DNA from: Falciphora oryzae
Taxonomy: Eukaryota; Ascomycota; Sordariomycetes; Magnaporthales; Magnaporthaceae
Length of the DNA: 44,568 nt
Reading direction: 5' to 3'
Assembly (NCBI GenBank): GCA_000733355.1
Contig: JNVV01000004.1
Span: forward strand, 925,486-970,053
Position 1 is the first letter of the stretch. Each line of letters opens with the position of its first letter. The notes beneath the pieces are model-generated. The model was given only the letters and a program-made list of their open reading frames with translations, made no database searches and was not told the origin of the DNA. A program made the translations under genes and the position numbers. This document shows, piece after piece, positions 30,293 through 43,400 of this stretch.

Positions 30293-32894
30293 ATGGAATA
30301 CTCTTTGTTTTTAAGAGTCAACACTAGACCCTATATCTCTCCAATGTTTGTCGTTTAAACCAATCTGTAATAATATTCAGGGATATTTTTACAGGGGCGG
30401 CCTGCTACGCGTGTCTGGGACGGCATACCTATTGGACAAGAAGAAAAAAAGGGGGGCGCAAAAGAGGAATCTTCCGGTTTGCATCTTTGGTAACGGCGCG
30501 GATCTCCCCGTCTGACAGGCGAAACTTGAAAGAAAAGCTTAGTTTCTTTTTTCTTATTTCAGGCTTGCCTCGGTGGGACTGGGAAAAAGACCACGCGCTT
30601 GCAGGCCGCACTAGACAGCAACTGGATGCCGCGGGGCGGTTGTATATTGGGTTGTGTTACTAGAAATAAATGACGTAGCGACGACCGATGCGAGGTATCA
30701 CCGATGAACCAAACTCCGAAGAAGACGGCTCAACATTGCTGGCAGGCTCCCGCTGGTATCTGTCAGGCACGCACCGGGTTATTCTGAGGATGATCCAGCT
30801 GAAGCTGTTGGATGCTGGATGTTGCCGGTTCGGCTTCAGCTGTTCCGTCTGACGGTGAGATGATCTCGCCAAGAATAATGCGCGTTTTGAAGGTGAGCAT
30901 TCCACGTTGCCTGCTAGAATCTAGCCGTGTTTTCTAATGGAATGATGAATTCTTTATAAACCCAGATGGGTCAGTGCTCCAATGACGTCGAAGACTCGGC
31001 GTTACCTGCCAAAATCCAGATGTTCTTTCTAGTGGGAATCATGTTCTTCAAGCCCGCATGAACCAGTTTCCGAGGTCAAAGACCTGGCGGCTACCTGCTG
31101 GGATCTAGCTGCTCTCCAGTCCCATGGCGAGATGCTTCGTATCTGTAAATCTCGGAGCTCGGTGTTCGGTTCTCATCACGGTCCACCTTCCTATCTTGGC
31201 TCGCCGGTCCCGTAGCGGACATCGCGATACATGCCTCAAGAAGCATCCGGCAGCCCCAGGACGAAGTTCCTACACCCCGCCGGCTTCCCGGTCTTGCTCA
31301 GTCCGGGGGCCGTGGCGCTTCTCTGGCGGCGGCACAAGCGGTACAGGGACCAAGCCAATTCGCTGAAATGTCTGTAGCTCCAAAAAGTCGGGGAAGCTCT
31401 CCCTCTGTGCATCATCCGCAATTGGGGCTCGACGTTATTGGCCTCTGTGGTGTGGTGGTACGGAATGTGGAGGCCATGACCCCCCTGTGCTTGCAGACGC
31501 GTGCAGGTGGGGGGGAAAAATGGAAAGATGAGAGGGCGGTGCATCCAGTGTCTCCCAGAGCAGAGAGCTCCGGGTCCCGTTTCTTGTCCAACCTCCTTTA
31601 CCACCCCCCTCTTCAGACCTCCTTTTCAGCGAGCAGGTGACGATTGACGGCCCCCGGGGGATGTAACTGAGTGGCCCCTACAGCTTACCGGCATGAGTCA
31701 CCCGCATGAACTGCTTGACGATGGAGGGAGGGAGAGAAAGAAGGGGTGCTGTTTTTTTTTTTTTTTTATGGTCGTCTGTGCTGCGGACACGCGCAGCGTA
31801 GACTCGAAGAGGCAACAAGGCAACAAAGAGGCTGGCCGACAACGGAGATCCTTGTGCGATTGGCGGGGCTTGGCTCTGTGCGTGCGTGTGCGTCCCAGGC
31901 GGGTGGTTGACATTCTTGCTTCTGTGTTTCTGTCCTTGTGCTCGTTCTCTCATTTTTCGCTCGTCCTCCCTGAAACCTAAAGGGCCGAGACATGGCTCCC
32001 AAATAGTCACACCGTCTGAGAAGAGCCTAAATGGATCTCGAATATATCGGATCTGATATCGGCTGCCATCCGGTGCGCCGCGGGGCTCATGACGGTTTTC
32101 GGGACCTGGGCGCCCCAGTTTGGCGATTTGGGGTATTTCATGGGCATGATGAACCACCGTATCTGCACCTGCTTGGGGTGGACGCTTTTCGAGGAGCTTT
32201 CAAAGAGGAGCCCTGGGAGGAAAACAAAAGTTGAGCTCCACGGTATGACTTGCCCGGCCATGGACGCAGGACGACTGCATGTGGACAATCTCAGAGGTCT
32301 GGTAGCACGGTAGGGTGCTCAACACAATCCGCGCAACACCGGAGTCTCAACTCGCTCTCCTTCTCGGTTGTCGCCGCCTGCCTCCATGTAAACCATGTAA
32401 AACTTGCATGCTTTGCACACCGTAAAATTGGTCCTCCGGAGCCGGGTGTGTGCATCGAGACTTCCGCCCGCCTTGGCTCGACGCTCGCCATCGGAGCCTC
32501 CTACCTTGGGTAGGTCGGCCCTGCATGCACGCCCCCATCTGGACTCCACCTGCCCGGGGGCCCGCCTTCGTCTAATGTGCCTGTCAATTTTTTCCCCCAT
32601 CGTCAGCAGCGGTTGCATCCTAATCGTTCCCTCGGCCCAGCTATCGCCCTTGCTCGTCCCTCCCCCATTTGTTCCTAACCGTTGGCTTTAAATAGACGCT
32701 CCCTCTCTTCCGTTCCTGAACATCTGTTCTTCGGTCAAGCCTGTGCTGCCTCTGGTGTCCTCGCCTCGTCGCCTTTCCTAGGCCGTTGTAGCATCTAATT
32801 GTATCCCATCCCTTTCACATAATCTGAACCGCCCAGCACCGGACGCCGCTCCTGTCTGCCCTTGGCAGCGCGGGGCCGCACGCGCCATACAACA
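30293..32894. other. Intergenic region upstream of the ABC transporter
   Basis: This 2.6-kb stretch has no supportable gene. ORFs of up to about 160 codons overlap on both strands without family features. It includes a T16 tract (31752-31767) and, near the right end, a TATA-like TTTAAATAG at about 32688-32696, followed by a pyrimidine-rich leader and the transporter start at 32895. I saw no ATG between the TATA-like site and the start codon. Confidence 0.5.
32688..32696 (+). promoter_or_regulatory. Possible TATA element of the ABC transporter gene
   Basis: TTTAAATAG lies about 200 bp upstream of the start codon and just before a CT-rich segment typical of fungal transcription starts. Assignment is by position and sequence only. 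Confidence 0.4.
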
Positions 32895-35800
32895 ATGGGT
32901 GTTGGGGAATGCGAGTGGCCGATATGGCAGACTGATGATCTAACACATTGTTTTCAGCATGAGTGAGTCCTGAAGCATCCAACAGGAGCCGCCACAGCCC
33001 CCTGTCTTGTGCTTGTGCTCGCGTCGGCGGGCGTCCAATTAATTACCTTTGGTGCCGTTTTCTGTTTTCCGGCTTATTTTTGCTTCTGACGCTGACCACC
33101 ACACCTTGCCCCCCCGCAAGCTACCTGAGGATCCTCCTCCCGGCGACCGTCATAATCTTGTCGTTTTTCAACCTCGGCTTCCAGAGCATCTACAGAGCCG
33201 CCGGCAGGCTAAAACGAGGGAAGGACTCGTATGCGCCGATCCCGGACCACGACAACGCCGCCCGTCAGCACACCGACCTCCCGCCCGACGAGCCGCTCAC
33301 CGAGAACTCCGATGACGACGAGGGGCTGGCCATTAACGGGGGCCGTCTGGCCCTCGTGAAGACCACAACCAGCGGCTCCATTGTCCAGGCCGACAGGCCC
33401 CCTGCCCAGACCCTTTCGATTGTCGTCGAAGAGCTCGCCATCGCCGGCCTGGTCGCCGTCAATGCCATTGCGCTGCTCAAGAGGGACACCTCCCGCCCCT
33501 CGCTCACTCCCGCCGTCGTCGGCCTGGCCACCTGGGTCTATGTCCTCGTCCTCGCCTCGCTCCGCCTCTTCCTCGGCAACACGCAATGGCGGGTGCCGCA
33601 CCTCTGGAACCACACCGCCGCCATATACAGCTGCCAGTGGCTTTTCACAATCGCCATCTTCCGCTCCGTCCTCATCCACCCCATGTCGCGGCTGAGCCAG
33701 GTCTTGGTGATCGTCGAGTTCTCTCTGACCACCCTGCTGTTCGTCATGGCCATCACTACGCGCAAGGGCAATAAGACGGTCCTGCTCGAGTGGGAGGACG
33801 GGATTCCGCCTTCGCGGGAGAACCTTGCTTCGCTTTTCTCGTCCTTCACCTTTTCCTGGGTCGATTCCATCGTGAGCCAAGGTTACAAGGAGCCCTTCGA
33901 GATGGACAAGATCTGGAATCTGCTGCCCAAGGACAAGGCGGCCGCCGTCCTGTCCCACTACCGCCAGATCAAGAAGACCTCGGCCCTGTCCTTCCACCTC
34001 CTGAGCTACTTCAAGGCCATGCTGATCGCCCAGGCCGGCTGGGCCGTCCTCTCGGGCTTCTTTACTTTTGCTCCCACAATGCTCCTCAAAGCCATCCTGG
34101 AGTACGTCGAGAACCCGGACAGTGCACCCCGCAGTGTCCTCTGGCTCTATGTCATCCTGCTTCCCGTCACCGATATCATCTACTCCTTTGCCAATAACCG
34201 TGCGCTGTGGATCGGCCGCAAGATCTGCATCAACATCCGCGCCATCCTGATCGGCGACATCTACGCCAAGGCGCTGCGGCGCAAGGCTGCTGCCGGCAAA
34301 GACACTGTTCTCGGTGCCGACAAGAAAGACGACGCCAAGGTTGGTAAGCTCGCCAAGATCAAGAGGATGCTCGGCCTGGGCGGCAAGGATGATAAGAAAA
34401 AGGCCGACGACGCCGACGCGAGCAAGGACGCCAAGAAGGACGGGGAATCAGACGAGCAGGCCAACCTCGGGACGATCATCAACCTCATGTCGGTCGACAG
34501 CTTCAAGGTGTCTGAGGTGACCGCGTACCTGCACTTCCTCGTCGCTTCCGCGCCCACTCAACTGCTGGTGTCCGTCGTGCTCCTCTACCAGGTCCTTGGC
34601 CGGAGCGCCATCCCCGGCTTCATTGTCATGGCGGCTCTGCTTCCCATCAACATTGCTTTTGGAAAGGCCTTCAACTCCACCCAGAGGACCATCATGGCTG
34701 CCACGGACAAGCGGATTCACACCACCAACGAGATCCTTCAGAACATCCGCATCATCAAGTACTTTGCCTGGGAGCACAGGTTCAGCAGCATAGTTGATGA
34801 GAAGCGCAAGGCTGAGCTCAAAGCTCTCAAGGCGCGTTACATTGTCTGGGCCTGCGCTGTGGCCGTTTGGAACACCGTTCCGATCCTGATCACCTTCTTC
34901 TCCTTCCTGGTCTACACCATGATCGAGAAGAAGCCTCTCTACCCTTCGATCGCCTTCACCTCCATCTCGCTCTTCATGCTCCTGCGCTACCCCCTAGATC
35001 AGCTCGGCGACATGCTTGCCCACGTCCAGGAGGCCAAGGTCTCGGTCGACCGTATCGAAGAGTTCCTTGCCGAGGAGGAGACGGACAAGTTCGAGCAGCT
35101 CGGCGAGGACAACGTGGACGAGAACGGAAAACGCGTTGTTGGTTTCCGGGACGCGACCTTTATCTGGGGCGGCAAGGATGTTGTTGCTGAGGATGGTTCC
35201 CAGGCATTCCGACTGCTCGACATCGACATTGACTTCCAAATCGGCAAGCTCAACGTCATCACCGGTCCCACCGGATCCGGAAAGACGTCGCTGCTCATGG
35301 CTCTGCTTGGTGAAATGACGCTGGCAAGTGGGCGCGTGTTCCTCCCCGGCGGCAGGAGCCGCGAGGACGTGCGTCCGGACCCCGAGACGGGTCTTGCTGA
35401 GACCTGCGCCTACGTCGCCCAGCAGGCCTGGCTGGTGAACGCGAACATCAAGGACAACATTCTCTTTTCGGCGCCCCTCGACGAGAAGCGGTACCATGAC
35501 GTTATCGTCGCTTGTGCTCTTGAGCGCGACCTCGAGATTCTCGACAACGGCGACGAGACCCTGGTCGGCGAGAAAGGAATCACCCTGTCGGGCGGCCAGA
35601 AGCAACGCATCTCACTTGCACGGGCTGTCTACTCCAACTCGAAACACCTCCTCCTGGACGACTGCCTCAGTGCTGTCGACTCGCACACGGCTCAGTGGAT
35701 CTTCAATAACTGCATCAAGGGCCCGCTCATGCGCAACCGGACCTGCATTCTCGTTTCCCACAACACCCCGCTCTGCGTGCCCCACTCGGACCACGTGGTC

Positions 35801-38137
35801 GCCATGAACAACGGCAGGATAACAAGCCAGGGGCCTCCTCAGGAGATGATTGCGTCTGGCGTCCTGGGCGAGGAGATCCAGGCTGCCCAAAAGTCGAAAC
35901 CGGGCACCCCCAGCATCTCGAGGATGCCTTCACGCGTCCCCTCCAGCATTGGTGAGACCAGCGGCGATACAGCATTCGATGCCAATGGTAGCGACCATTT
36001 GTCCAAGCCTCAGGCTCAAAAGCCCCAGAAGAAGCAGGACGTCATGGACGAAGCCAAGGTGACGGGCGCTGTCAAGTGGCCCGTGATGAAGCTATACCTC
36101 AGCTCTATGGGATCCTGGTGGTTCTGGGCCATTGCCATGGTCGTCTTCATCCTCCAGCAGATGAGCGGCGTCGCCTCCAACCTCTGGATCAAGGTGTGGG
36201 CGAACCAGTACACTGAAGAGGTCTCGAAGATCCAGTTTAGCACCAATTCGCTTACCTACGGCGCTCAGTCCTTCACCCCTACGTACATGGCATCCATGTC
36301 GACCTACGTCAAGGACCAGTTCGGGATGAACCCGAACACCACTGCTCTTCAAGCCGCCATGAACCCAGAGGTCAACGTCCAGTACTACCTGGTAGTGCTG
36401 GGGATTATCGGTCTTGCAGGCGCCCTGACAGCCTTCATCCGCGACCTCTGGATCTTCTTCGGCTCCCTGACGGCCTCTTGGAAGCTGCACAGCCAGCTGA
36501 TGGGCGCGGTTTCCAGGGCCAAGTTCAAGTTTTTCGACGTCACCCCCCTGGGTCAGATGATGAACCGATTCAGCAAGGACCTCGAGGCGATCGATCAGGA
36601 GGTGGCCCCCATTGCCATTGGAGTTATGAGCTGCGCTCTTGGCATCTTAGTTACTGTGACCCTAATCGCCGTCGTCACCCCTGGATTCCTTGTTTCCGGT
36701 GTCTTCATCACCGCCGCCTACGTTTTCCTTGGAAAGTACTACCTCGCCGCTTCGCGCGACCTCAAGAGGCTGGAGTCTGTCCAGCGCAGCCCTCTGTTCC
36801 AGCAGTTTGGCGAGACCCTGAGCGGTGTCACTACGATCCGGGCGTACGGTGACGAACGGCGATTCGTCAGGGATAACATGGCGCGCATCAACGCGCAGCT
36901 GCGACCGTTCATCTACTTGTGGGCAGCTAACAGGTGGCTTGCTTTGCGGACTGACCTACTGGGCGATCTGGTTGCCTTCTTTGCCGGAGTCTTGGTCATC
37001 CTTAGCATCGGCACCATTGATCCGGGCTCTGCCGGCTTGTCACTGAGCTACGCGATTGGGTTCGCCGAGAACATCCTCTGGCTTGTCAGGCTCTACGCCC
37101 TGAACGAGCAGAACATGAACTCGGTCGAGCGTGTCAAGGAGTACCTGGATGTGGAGCAGGAGGCGGAGCCGATCGTGGAGAAAAACAGGCCGCCGCAAAA
37201 CTGGCCCAGCTCTGGAGCGGTCGAGTTCATCAACTACACCACACGCTACCGCAAGGAACTCGACCCCGTCCTACGAAACCTCACTTTCAAGATTGACGCC
37301 CACGAGAAGGTGGGTATTGTGGGCCGAACCGGAGCGGGCAAGAGCTCTCTTGCGCTGGCCATCTTCCGCGCACTGGAGGCAGATGAAGGCAAGATTCTTA
37401 TCGATGGCATCGACATTGGCGTGATTGGTCTCCGCGACCTGAGGGAGGCCATCACCATCGTGCCGCAGGAGCCAACCCTCTTCATGGGTACAATCAGGTC
37501 CAACCTGGATCCCTTCAATCTCTTCACGGACGAGCAGGTCTTCAAGGCGCTTCGCCGCGTGCAGCTCATCTCGCCGGACGAGTCGACCGGCGGCAGCAGC
37601 CCACCAAGCCCTGTGGACGCCGTTGACAGCTCGGCCAGCCCTGCGACGGCGGCACCAAGCACCAACAAGAACATCTTCCTGAACCTCTCTTCATCCGTGT
37701 CCGAGTCCGGATCGAACCTCTCGCAGGGCCAGCGGCAACTACTCTGCCTGGCACGGGCGATGCTCAAGGAGCCGTCTGTGCTGGTGATGGACGAGGCCAC
37801 GGCATCGATCGACTACGCGACCGACTCCAAGATCCAAGAGACGATTCGGGAGATGAAGGACGCGACCATAATTACCATCGCGCACCGCCTGCAGACGATC
37901 GTGGACTACGACAAGGTCCTCGTGCTGGACAAGGGCGCTGTCGTTGAATACGGACATCCTTGGGAGCTAATGCAAAAGGGGGAGGGCGGTAGCTTCCGGG
38001 GCATGTGCGACATGAGTGGTGACTATGACGTGCTAGCCAAGTCGGCCAAGAAGGCATGGGAGACCAAAAAGGGGCAAGGGACACTGATTGATCTCGAGGA
38101 GCCGGCTGCTAACGGCGATGGGGCGGCCGCGTCATAG
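32895..38137 (+). CDS. ABC-C (MRP-type) full transporter, YBT1-like
   Basis: Exons 32895-32962 and 33121-38137 give 1694 residues. The intron (GTGAGT donor, two CTGAC branch candidates, CGCAAG acceptor) splits an Asp codon, and the first exon yields MGVGECEWPIWQTDD. The organisation is an N-terminal membrane region, TMD1, NBD1, TMD2, NBD2. NBD1 has Walker A GPTGSGKT (about 738), LSGGQ (about 845) and LLLDD, with Asp replacing the catalytic Glu, normal for the degenerate site of this subfamily. NBD2 has GRTGAGKS (about 1424), LSQGQ (about 1556) and VLVMDE with Glu. A Lys/Asp-rich loop in TMD1 and a Ser/Pro-rich insert before LSQGQ resemble fungal Ybt1/Bpt1-type vacuolar conjugate and bile-acid transporters. 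The vacuolar location and substrates are inference. The ATG has a good context (ACAATGG). Confidence 0.95.
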
Positions 38138-39155
38138 CATGGCGTCCCAAGTACGGCTGACACGGCCGAGTTGCCGACGGATACACCTGCTTCTGCTACT
38201 TGTCCGAGACGTCAGAAGGTGTTTACAAACTTCTCGATTGATGACGAAGGCCAGGAAGGAGCCGAGGCCTTGGCGTCATCGCCTCGGCGGTGCACGCAGC
38301 CAGGCCACTGGCGCAGGGTTAGCGACACGCCTTCCACCCGCCGCCGCAGCCTCTGCGTTCGCCCATCAGATATGCCATGTGCGGGGAAGAATACGGACCT
38401 CGCAACGAGGCTGGGCGAATGGCTTACGGCCATCTGGGCGTGAGATGGGTCGGGCATCACTTTGGCTGAGAGCAATAACGAGAATGAGCTATGGCATCTG
38501 CTCGGGTTAGTTTGGGGCTAGAAGTATAGTATAGGCCGCCCTGATAGGAACGTCTTTTTGTAAGATGGAGCCCATGGCGATACATAGTATTTGTATTTGG
38601 TCCTCACTCGGGCGTACATACATTGCTTGGTTCCGGCCTTGTTCAGCCCTCGGATTGCTAGCTCGAGTAGATCTTATTCCGTCGTTAATTGACATTTTTG
38701 CTCCGTGATCTACCTGTTTTATTGGTCGGTTGCTTCCTCGATTAGATAAATAATGATTTCGATACTATTGCTGCAAAACTAGTTCGTCCGGATATATTAC
38801 GGACTCGATTTTTTTCGGTGATTAAAAGAGGCACCCGTCGAAGTAACTTGACGATTACCGATCGTGTGTTGTATGTTGGTTCTTAGAAAACCACGTTTTC
38901 TAATGGATCCTTTGGTCGTGACATTACCTAGCCGTCGGCCGAGTTTGTCAGCCACTGGTAATATGTTTGGAATGGAAGCCACAAAGCTCCTGTCGTCCAG
39001 GCTGCCCTTGCCCCACCAAAAGTGCAATCGAGTAAACCAATGTCATCACCAATACTTGATCTTTCCCAAACACCCGCTCGAATCGTCCAGAGCTAGCAAA
39101 TGTTCGGGCGAGTAGCTGGAAATTCACAGATTACTTTGTTCCAAACGATTCAAAG
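38138..39155. other. Intergenic, with an AT-rich segment
   Basis: This region lies between the ABC transporter and the Irc6-like gene. Positions about 38500-38900 are much more AT-rich than the surroundings, with TATATTACGG and long T runs. A minus-strand ORF at 38695-38507 does not resemble host coding sequence. It may be a decayed repeat, but I recognise no family and no ends. Confidence 0.4.
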
Positions 39156-40482
39156 ATGGAAATCTCGAACCCAAGACGAGTCCTGGCCGTGTCGCTAGAG
39201 AGCGACGCCGGGCTGCTGAGCGAGTTCATCAAAGGTTGGTTGTTGATGAACGACGGCCCCCCTTGCCCCCCCCACCATAATCAAGCTCCGGTTGCGGTAG
39301 GGGGAATTTATAGACCCAGGAGCAAAAGAGCGCTTGCTGACGAGATCTCCCCGTCTACCCCAAGACCTTACGGGCTCGCACCCGACCCCGGCCTCGGTCG
39401 TGGACGACGTCGAGGGCGGCGGCGGTCCCGGGCTGGCGGGCACGACGCACGAGCTGCCCCTCAAGACGGCCTACTACACGGCGTCGGTGCCCGTGTGGCT
39501 CGACACGGTCGGCGGCGAGCCGGGGGGCTGGGCCGACTCGTTCCTGTCGGACGAGGCGCGGGAGGTCCTGGGCGTCCTGGGCGCTGTTGCTGTTGTCTTC
39601 CCGCTGGGTGGTGGTGGTGGGAAGGACCTCGTCTCGGCGGTCGGCCGCGTCGTCCGCGAGGGGCTGGGCGGCTGGGAGTGGGACGGGGTTGGGCTTGCGG
39701 TTGGCGTTGGTGAGGCGCCGGCTGTGGGAGGAGGAGGAGGTGAGGGTGGGGATGTGCTGGGCGAGTGGGAGGAGTGCTGCGCCGAGGCGGGGCTGGAGTT
39801 TGTCCATGCCAGGCCTGGGCGCGGGGCGGACGATGGGGGCTTGAGGAATGAGTTTGGCGGTCGGTGTCCCGTTATTCACAGAGACCAAAGGTCGTGCTAC
39901 ACAAGTTGTTTTTACGGAAACATCGCTAACAGCACGGCAAAAACAGAAAAGACGGGCATCCCTCGAGCCCTCGAGGCGCTGCAGTCCAACGACTGGGCGT
40001 TGGACACGGGCGACGCCCTCGATGGTCTAGGTGACGACAGCGAGCACGACGACGACTCGTCTTCGGAGTTTGGAGACTTCGCCAAGGCGACGTCGGGCGG
40101 GAAGCCCATCGACCTGGACCCGGCGAGCCTCGACTTCGGCTTCGACAAGGCCGACTTTGAAGGGCTGCGGCGCGCGATCTGGAGCTCCGGGGTGGAGGTC
40201 GAGGACGACGGCGGGGCCTCGGCGGAGAAGCCGAGCAGTGGTATTAGTCAAGGCACGGCTACCGCTACTGCTGCTACTACTGCTATAGTAAAAGAGACAG
40301 ATGCTAGTGGTGACAAGGGAGGGGGCGGTGACGACGACAGTCTCGGGCAGGAGGACGTCGAGAAGGTGGAGGCCATGATGCGGAAGCTGCTCGCGGTGCG
40401 CGAGATGGGCGCCGGAATGCCCGAGGAGCAGAGGAAGCGGCTCGCGGCCCGGGCGGTCGGCGAGGTCGTGAGGGAGCTCTAG
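39156..40482 (+). CDS. IRC6: Irc6/AAGAB (p34)-like alpha/gamma-adaptin-binding protein
   Basis: Three exons, 39156-39234, 39365-39859 and 39947-40482, encode 369 residues. The N-terminus MEISNPRRVLAVSLE and the blocks DLTGSHPTP, AGTTHELPLKTAYYTASVPVWLD, WEWDGVGLAVGVGE and (across intron 2) NEFG/EKTGIPRALEALQSNDW match the filamentous-fungal family of alpha- and gamma-adaptin-binding proteins. That family has a Rab-like fold at the N-terminus and a helical C-terminus. Such proteins act as chaperones for clathrin adaptor (AP-1/AP-2) assembly in animals and are linked to clathrin trafficking in yeast. The C-terminal part is acidic and ends in a predicted helix. Intron 2 (87 nt) is a multiple of three without a stop, so the unspliced frame stays open. 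Symbol assignment is from motif memory. Confidence 0.83.
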
Positions 40483-43400
40483 GCAGGCTAGGATACGAGG
40501 CTGGGCGGGAGGCGGTTTGTTCTACGTAATAGGGGGAGGGCTTCTATCCTGCATAGGCGTAGCCTGGTTTTCGGCGTTTGTGACTCTGACTCGACGGACG
40601 GCTGCCCCAAATGCTACAGAATCACATACGAGTTACGGCGGACAAGCATGTCATGCGGCAGAGCCTCGTATCTGGCCGGGCGTGGGTTGGCACCACGCTC
40701 TATTCTGCCTGTCATGTCGGTTGGCTGTGGTCTAGACTCCATATAGCAGCTTGCCTGGGTTCTATAGCATTGCGCCCGATCAGCCCCGGGCCCTGTGCGC
40801 AGAACATTGCGCGGTGACAGCGTCGGGAATTCTCCTGACAAGCGCACGTGAGCAAGGCTAGCCGGTCGGGCGCTTTGGCATGGACTGCCTTGCCTTTCAA
40901 AAAGGGGAGGAAGACACGGAAACATGCGGGCTTCATGATCTGACCAAAGATGCATAATGGATGGCAGCGGGCTGTTTCTCCACCGCGGCAGCAGCGGCAC
41001 TTTGTTGACAGCGGCCTCCCGGTCTTGGGTTTGGTTCCGTTTTGATGGGTTCATTTTACTTTTTTTTTTTTTTCTTTTTTTTTTCTTCTTCTTTTCCTTT
41101 TTTAGACGTTGTTTTTGATGTGCCGTCTGCTCCCGGCGGCATTTGTGTGATGGCATCGGTATCGACCTGCAGGGAAGACGGGCAGGGCAGGCGGCGTGGA
41201 CACGGGCGCGTACATGAAGCACAGTGGTAAAGGCTTCAACATCTACGCGCCTTCAACACATTACCTAAGACATGGAGACAAGCAGGCGTCTCGCCGGCAA
41301 CTACTTCTTGGCCAGCCGGGCTGCCTGTCTGCCCTACCGCTATTGTCTGCATATGCAGCCAACCCCCAACAACCCCACCGAACATCGATTGAGGCTGGGT
41401 GGTGTCTCGGCCGGCATCGTGAATCACTGTGGAAGTTCCACCCACGACCTAAGCGGATGGAGATATCAATTAAAATCACCGCATCGCACGTCGTCCATGC
41501 GCCGTCCGTGATCAGCATCCCGACCGAGTCAGGGGGCCCGGACGGGATCCGGCGGTGCGGAGATGGGTGAGCGGCCAGAAAAGTCAGGACGTCAGACGAA
41601 CCCTCGTTAGCGCAGCAGTCCCAGTCCCAGCGAGACGCTTAATGGGCTCGGTCGGTGGGCAGGCAGGGGGACGGGCTGGCTGGTTGGGTGGGCTGCGGGC
41701 TTTTCCAACCTGGTGTTTTGGGAGGAGGAGGAGGGTTACACCCACCATCCACCAGGTAATGCACGACACATCCCATCCCGTCCCGTCTCCAGTTGCTGCT
41801 TTCTTTGGACGCACAACGGCAAAAAAAAAAAAAAAAAAAAAAAAGGACCTCGATAGGAGATCATTGAGTGTTTGGCATATTGTTGGAGGCTGCCAGGCGC
41901 CAGGAATCTTCAGTTTTAGCCGAGGGTGAGGGAGAAAGAAGATGGAAGCGCCCCGGTTGAGCCGTTTCGAGGTCTCGACCAGTGCCCTCCCTGACTCGCA
42001 AGAAAGGGTGCAAGGGATGGAGACAGGGTTAAAGCCCGATTCGCTGCAATGCATCCACTCAGGGCTGGACGAGCCCGACGCGTCATGCAAAGCGCGTTAC
42101 CGGCATTCAATGTCAATATTGACATGACATCTTTGGTGGTCAGTGGCACAGTGCCTTGACCTTTTCTTCCCAGGTTTGGGGCCGGGGGAGCGATCGACAG
42201 GCCAGTCTCGGAAAAACCATCATCATGCATCAGTAGGTGGATGGTGGCTGCATGCGGCCGCCATCCCCGGATCTTCCTTCTTCTCTCTCCTTTCGTCCCA
42301 ATGTTTACCTCCGAGGCCCCTACACCGCCCCGGCCGGTGAGGCTGGTGCTTGTCAGAGACGATTGAACCCCGGAGCCTTCCGACAGGCGGTGGGGGATGG
42401 AGGGCTGGGCTGGTCGAGGAGCATTGCGGTTTCATCATGGGTTTATCGGCTTCGAATTCCCATCGCATCCAAAGCCGGGGTCCTTGGCATTTCTCATGAC
42501 GGGGGCTGACGCGGGTGGAGAGCCACAGACGGACAGGGAATGCACTCGCTCTGCTCTTTTTTATATGGGGCCGGGAATGCGGCGAAGCCAAGGGAAAAGT
42601 GCCTGAGTTCGAAGGAAGAGAAAAAAAGAAGAAAAAAAAAAAAGGGGGCGACAGGCCAAATTGGTTGGGGATGCCAGTCCCTGAGTCGTGTGGTCGTCCA
42701 GACTCTGTGCTTGACCCGGTACGGTCCGGCATGGGCATGATGGCTGTGGGTTCCAGTGAGAGAGCCCGGTGCTATCCCTCATTCGGGAGTTGAACAATGG
42801 ACCAACAGCTCCGTGTGTGCTGGTTCCTCCGAGCTGCAATGCACACGCACTTTCCCCGGCCCAATTCGCTCGATATACGAGTCGTCAGTCGAGCCTCGAG
42901 GGTGGTGTGGTTCCCTGCTCGAATGGTGGTGTGCAACCCACACGCTCTGCCAGGAGTTAGATGCCGCTGTGTATTGGATGGCTGGTTGATGACTGCTGCT
43001 GCCGCCCGTCCAGACTTGGCCGCGTCCGTTCCTATTTCTGGCTTCGATCCCTTTTGCCCATCTTCCGTCCATTCATCCCTTATCCCGCTCCGACAGGTAT
43101 GTCCATGCGGGTTGCCCTGCAGGGTCATGTTCGTCGGCCACTCCACTGGGGGGATGGAAAAGGGCTCACCGATCTGACGCCCACTCACCGTAACACGCAG
43201 CCCGCCCCCTTTTTTTCTTCTCTTCTCTTTCTCGTGGGGTCAGTCCTTCGGCTGACGCAGCACAGGGCTCCTCGTTCGGTTCGTTGGGTGGTGCACCGTA
43301 CAGTGCGTCGTTATGCATGCGCGCGTGCAGCCCAGAAAAAAAAAAAAAGCCCCCATCGTTTGCACTGTACGACTGGGGGTCGGTCTCTGGTGGCAGGCAA

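Noticed and set aside
32963..33120. N-terminal 52 residues of the ABC transporter ORF
   Set aside because: They start at a GTG inside a GTGAGT intron. The upstream exon at 32895-32962 fits phase and family better.
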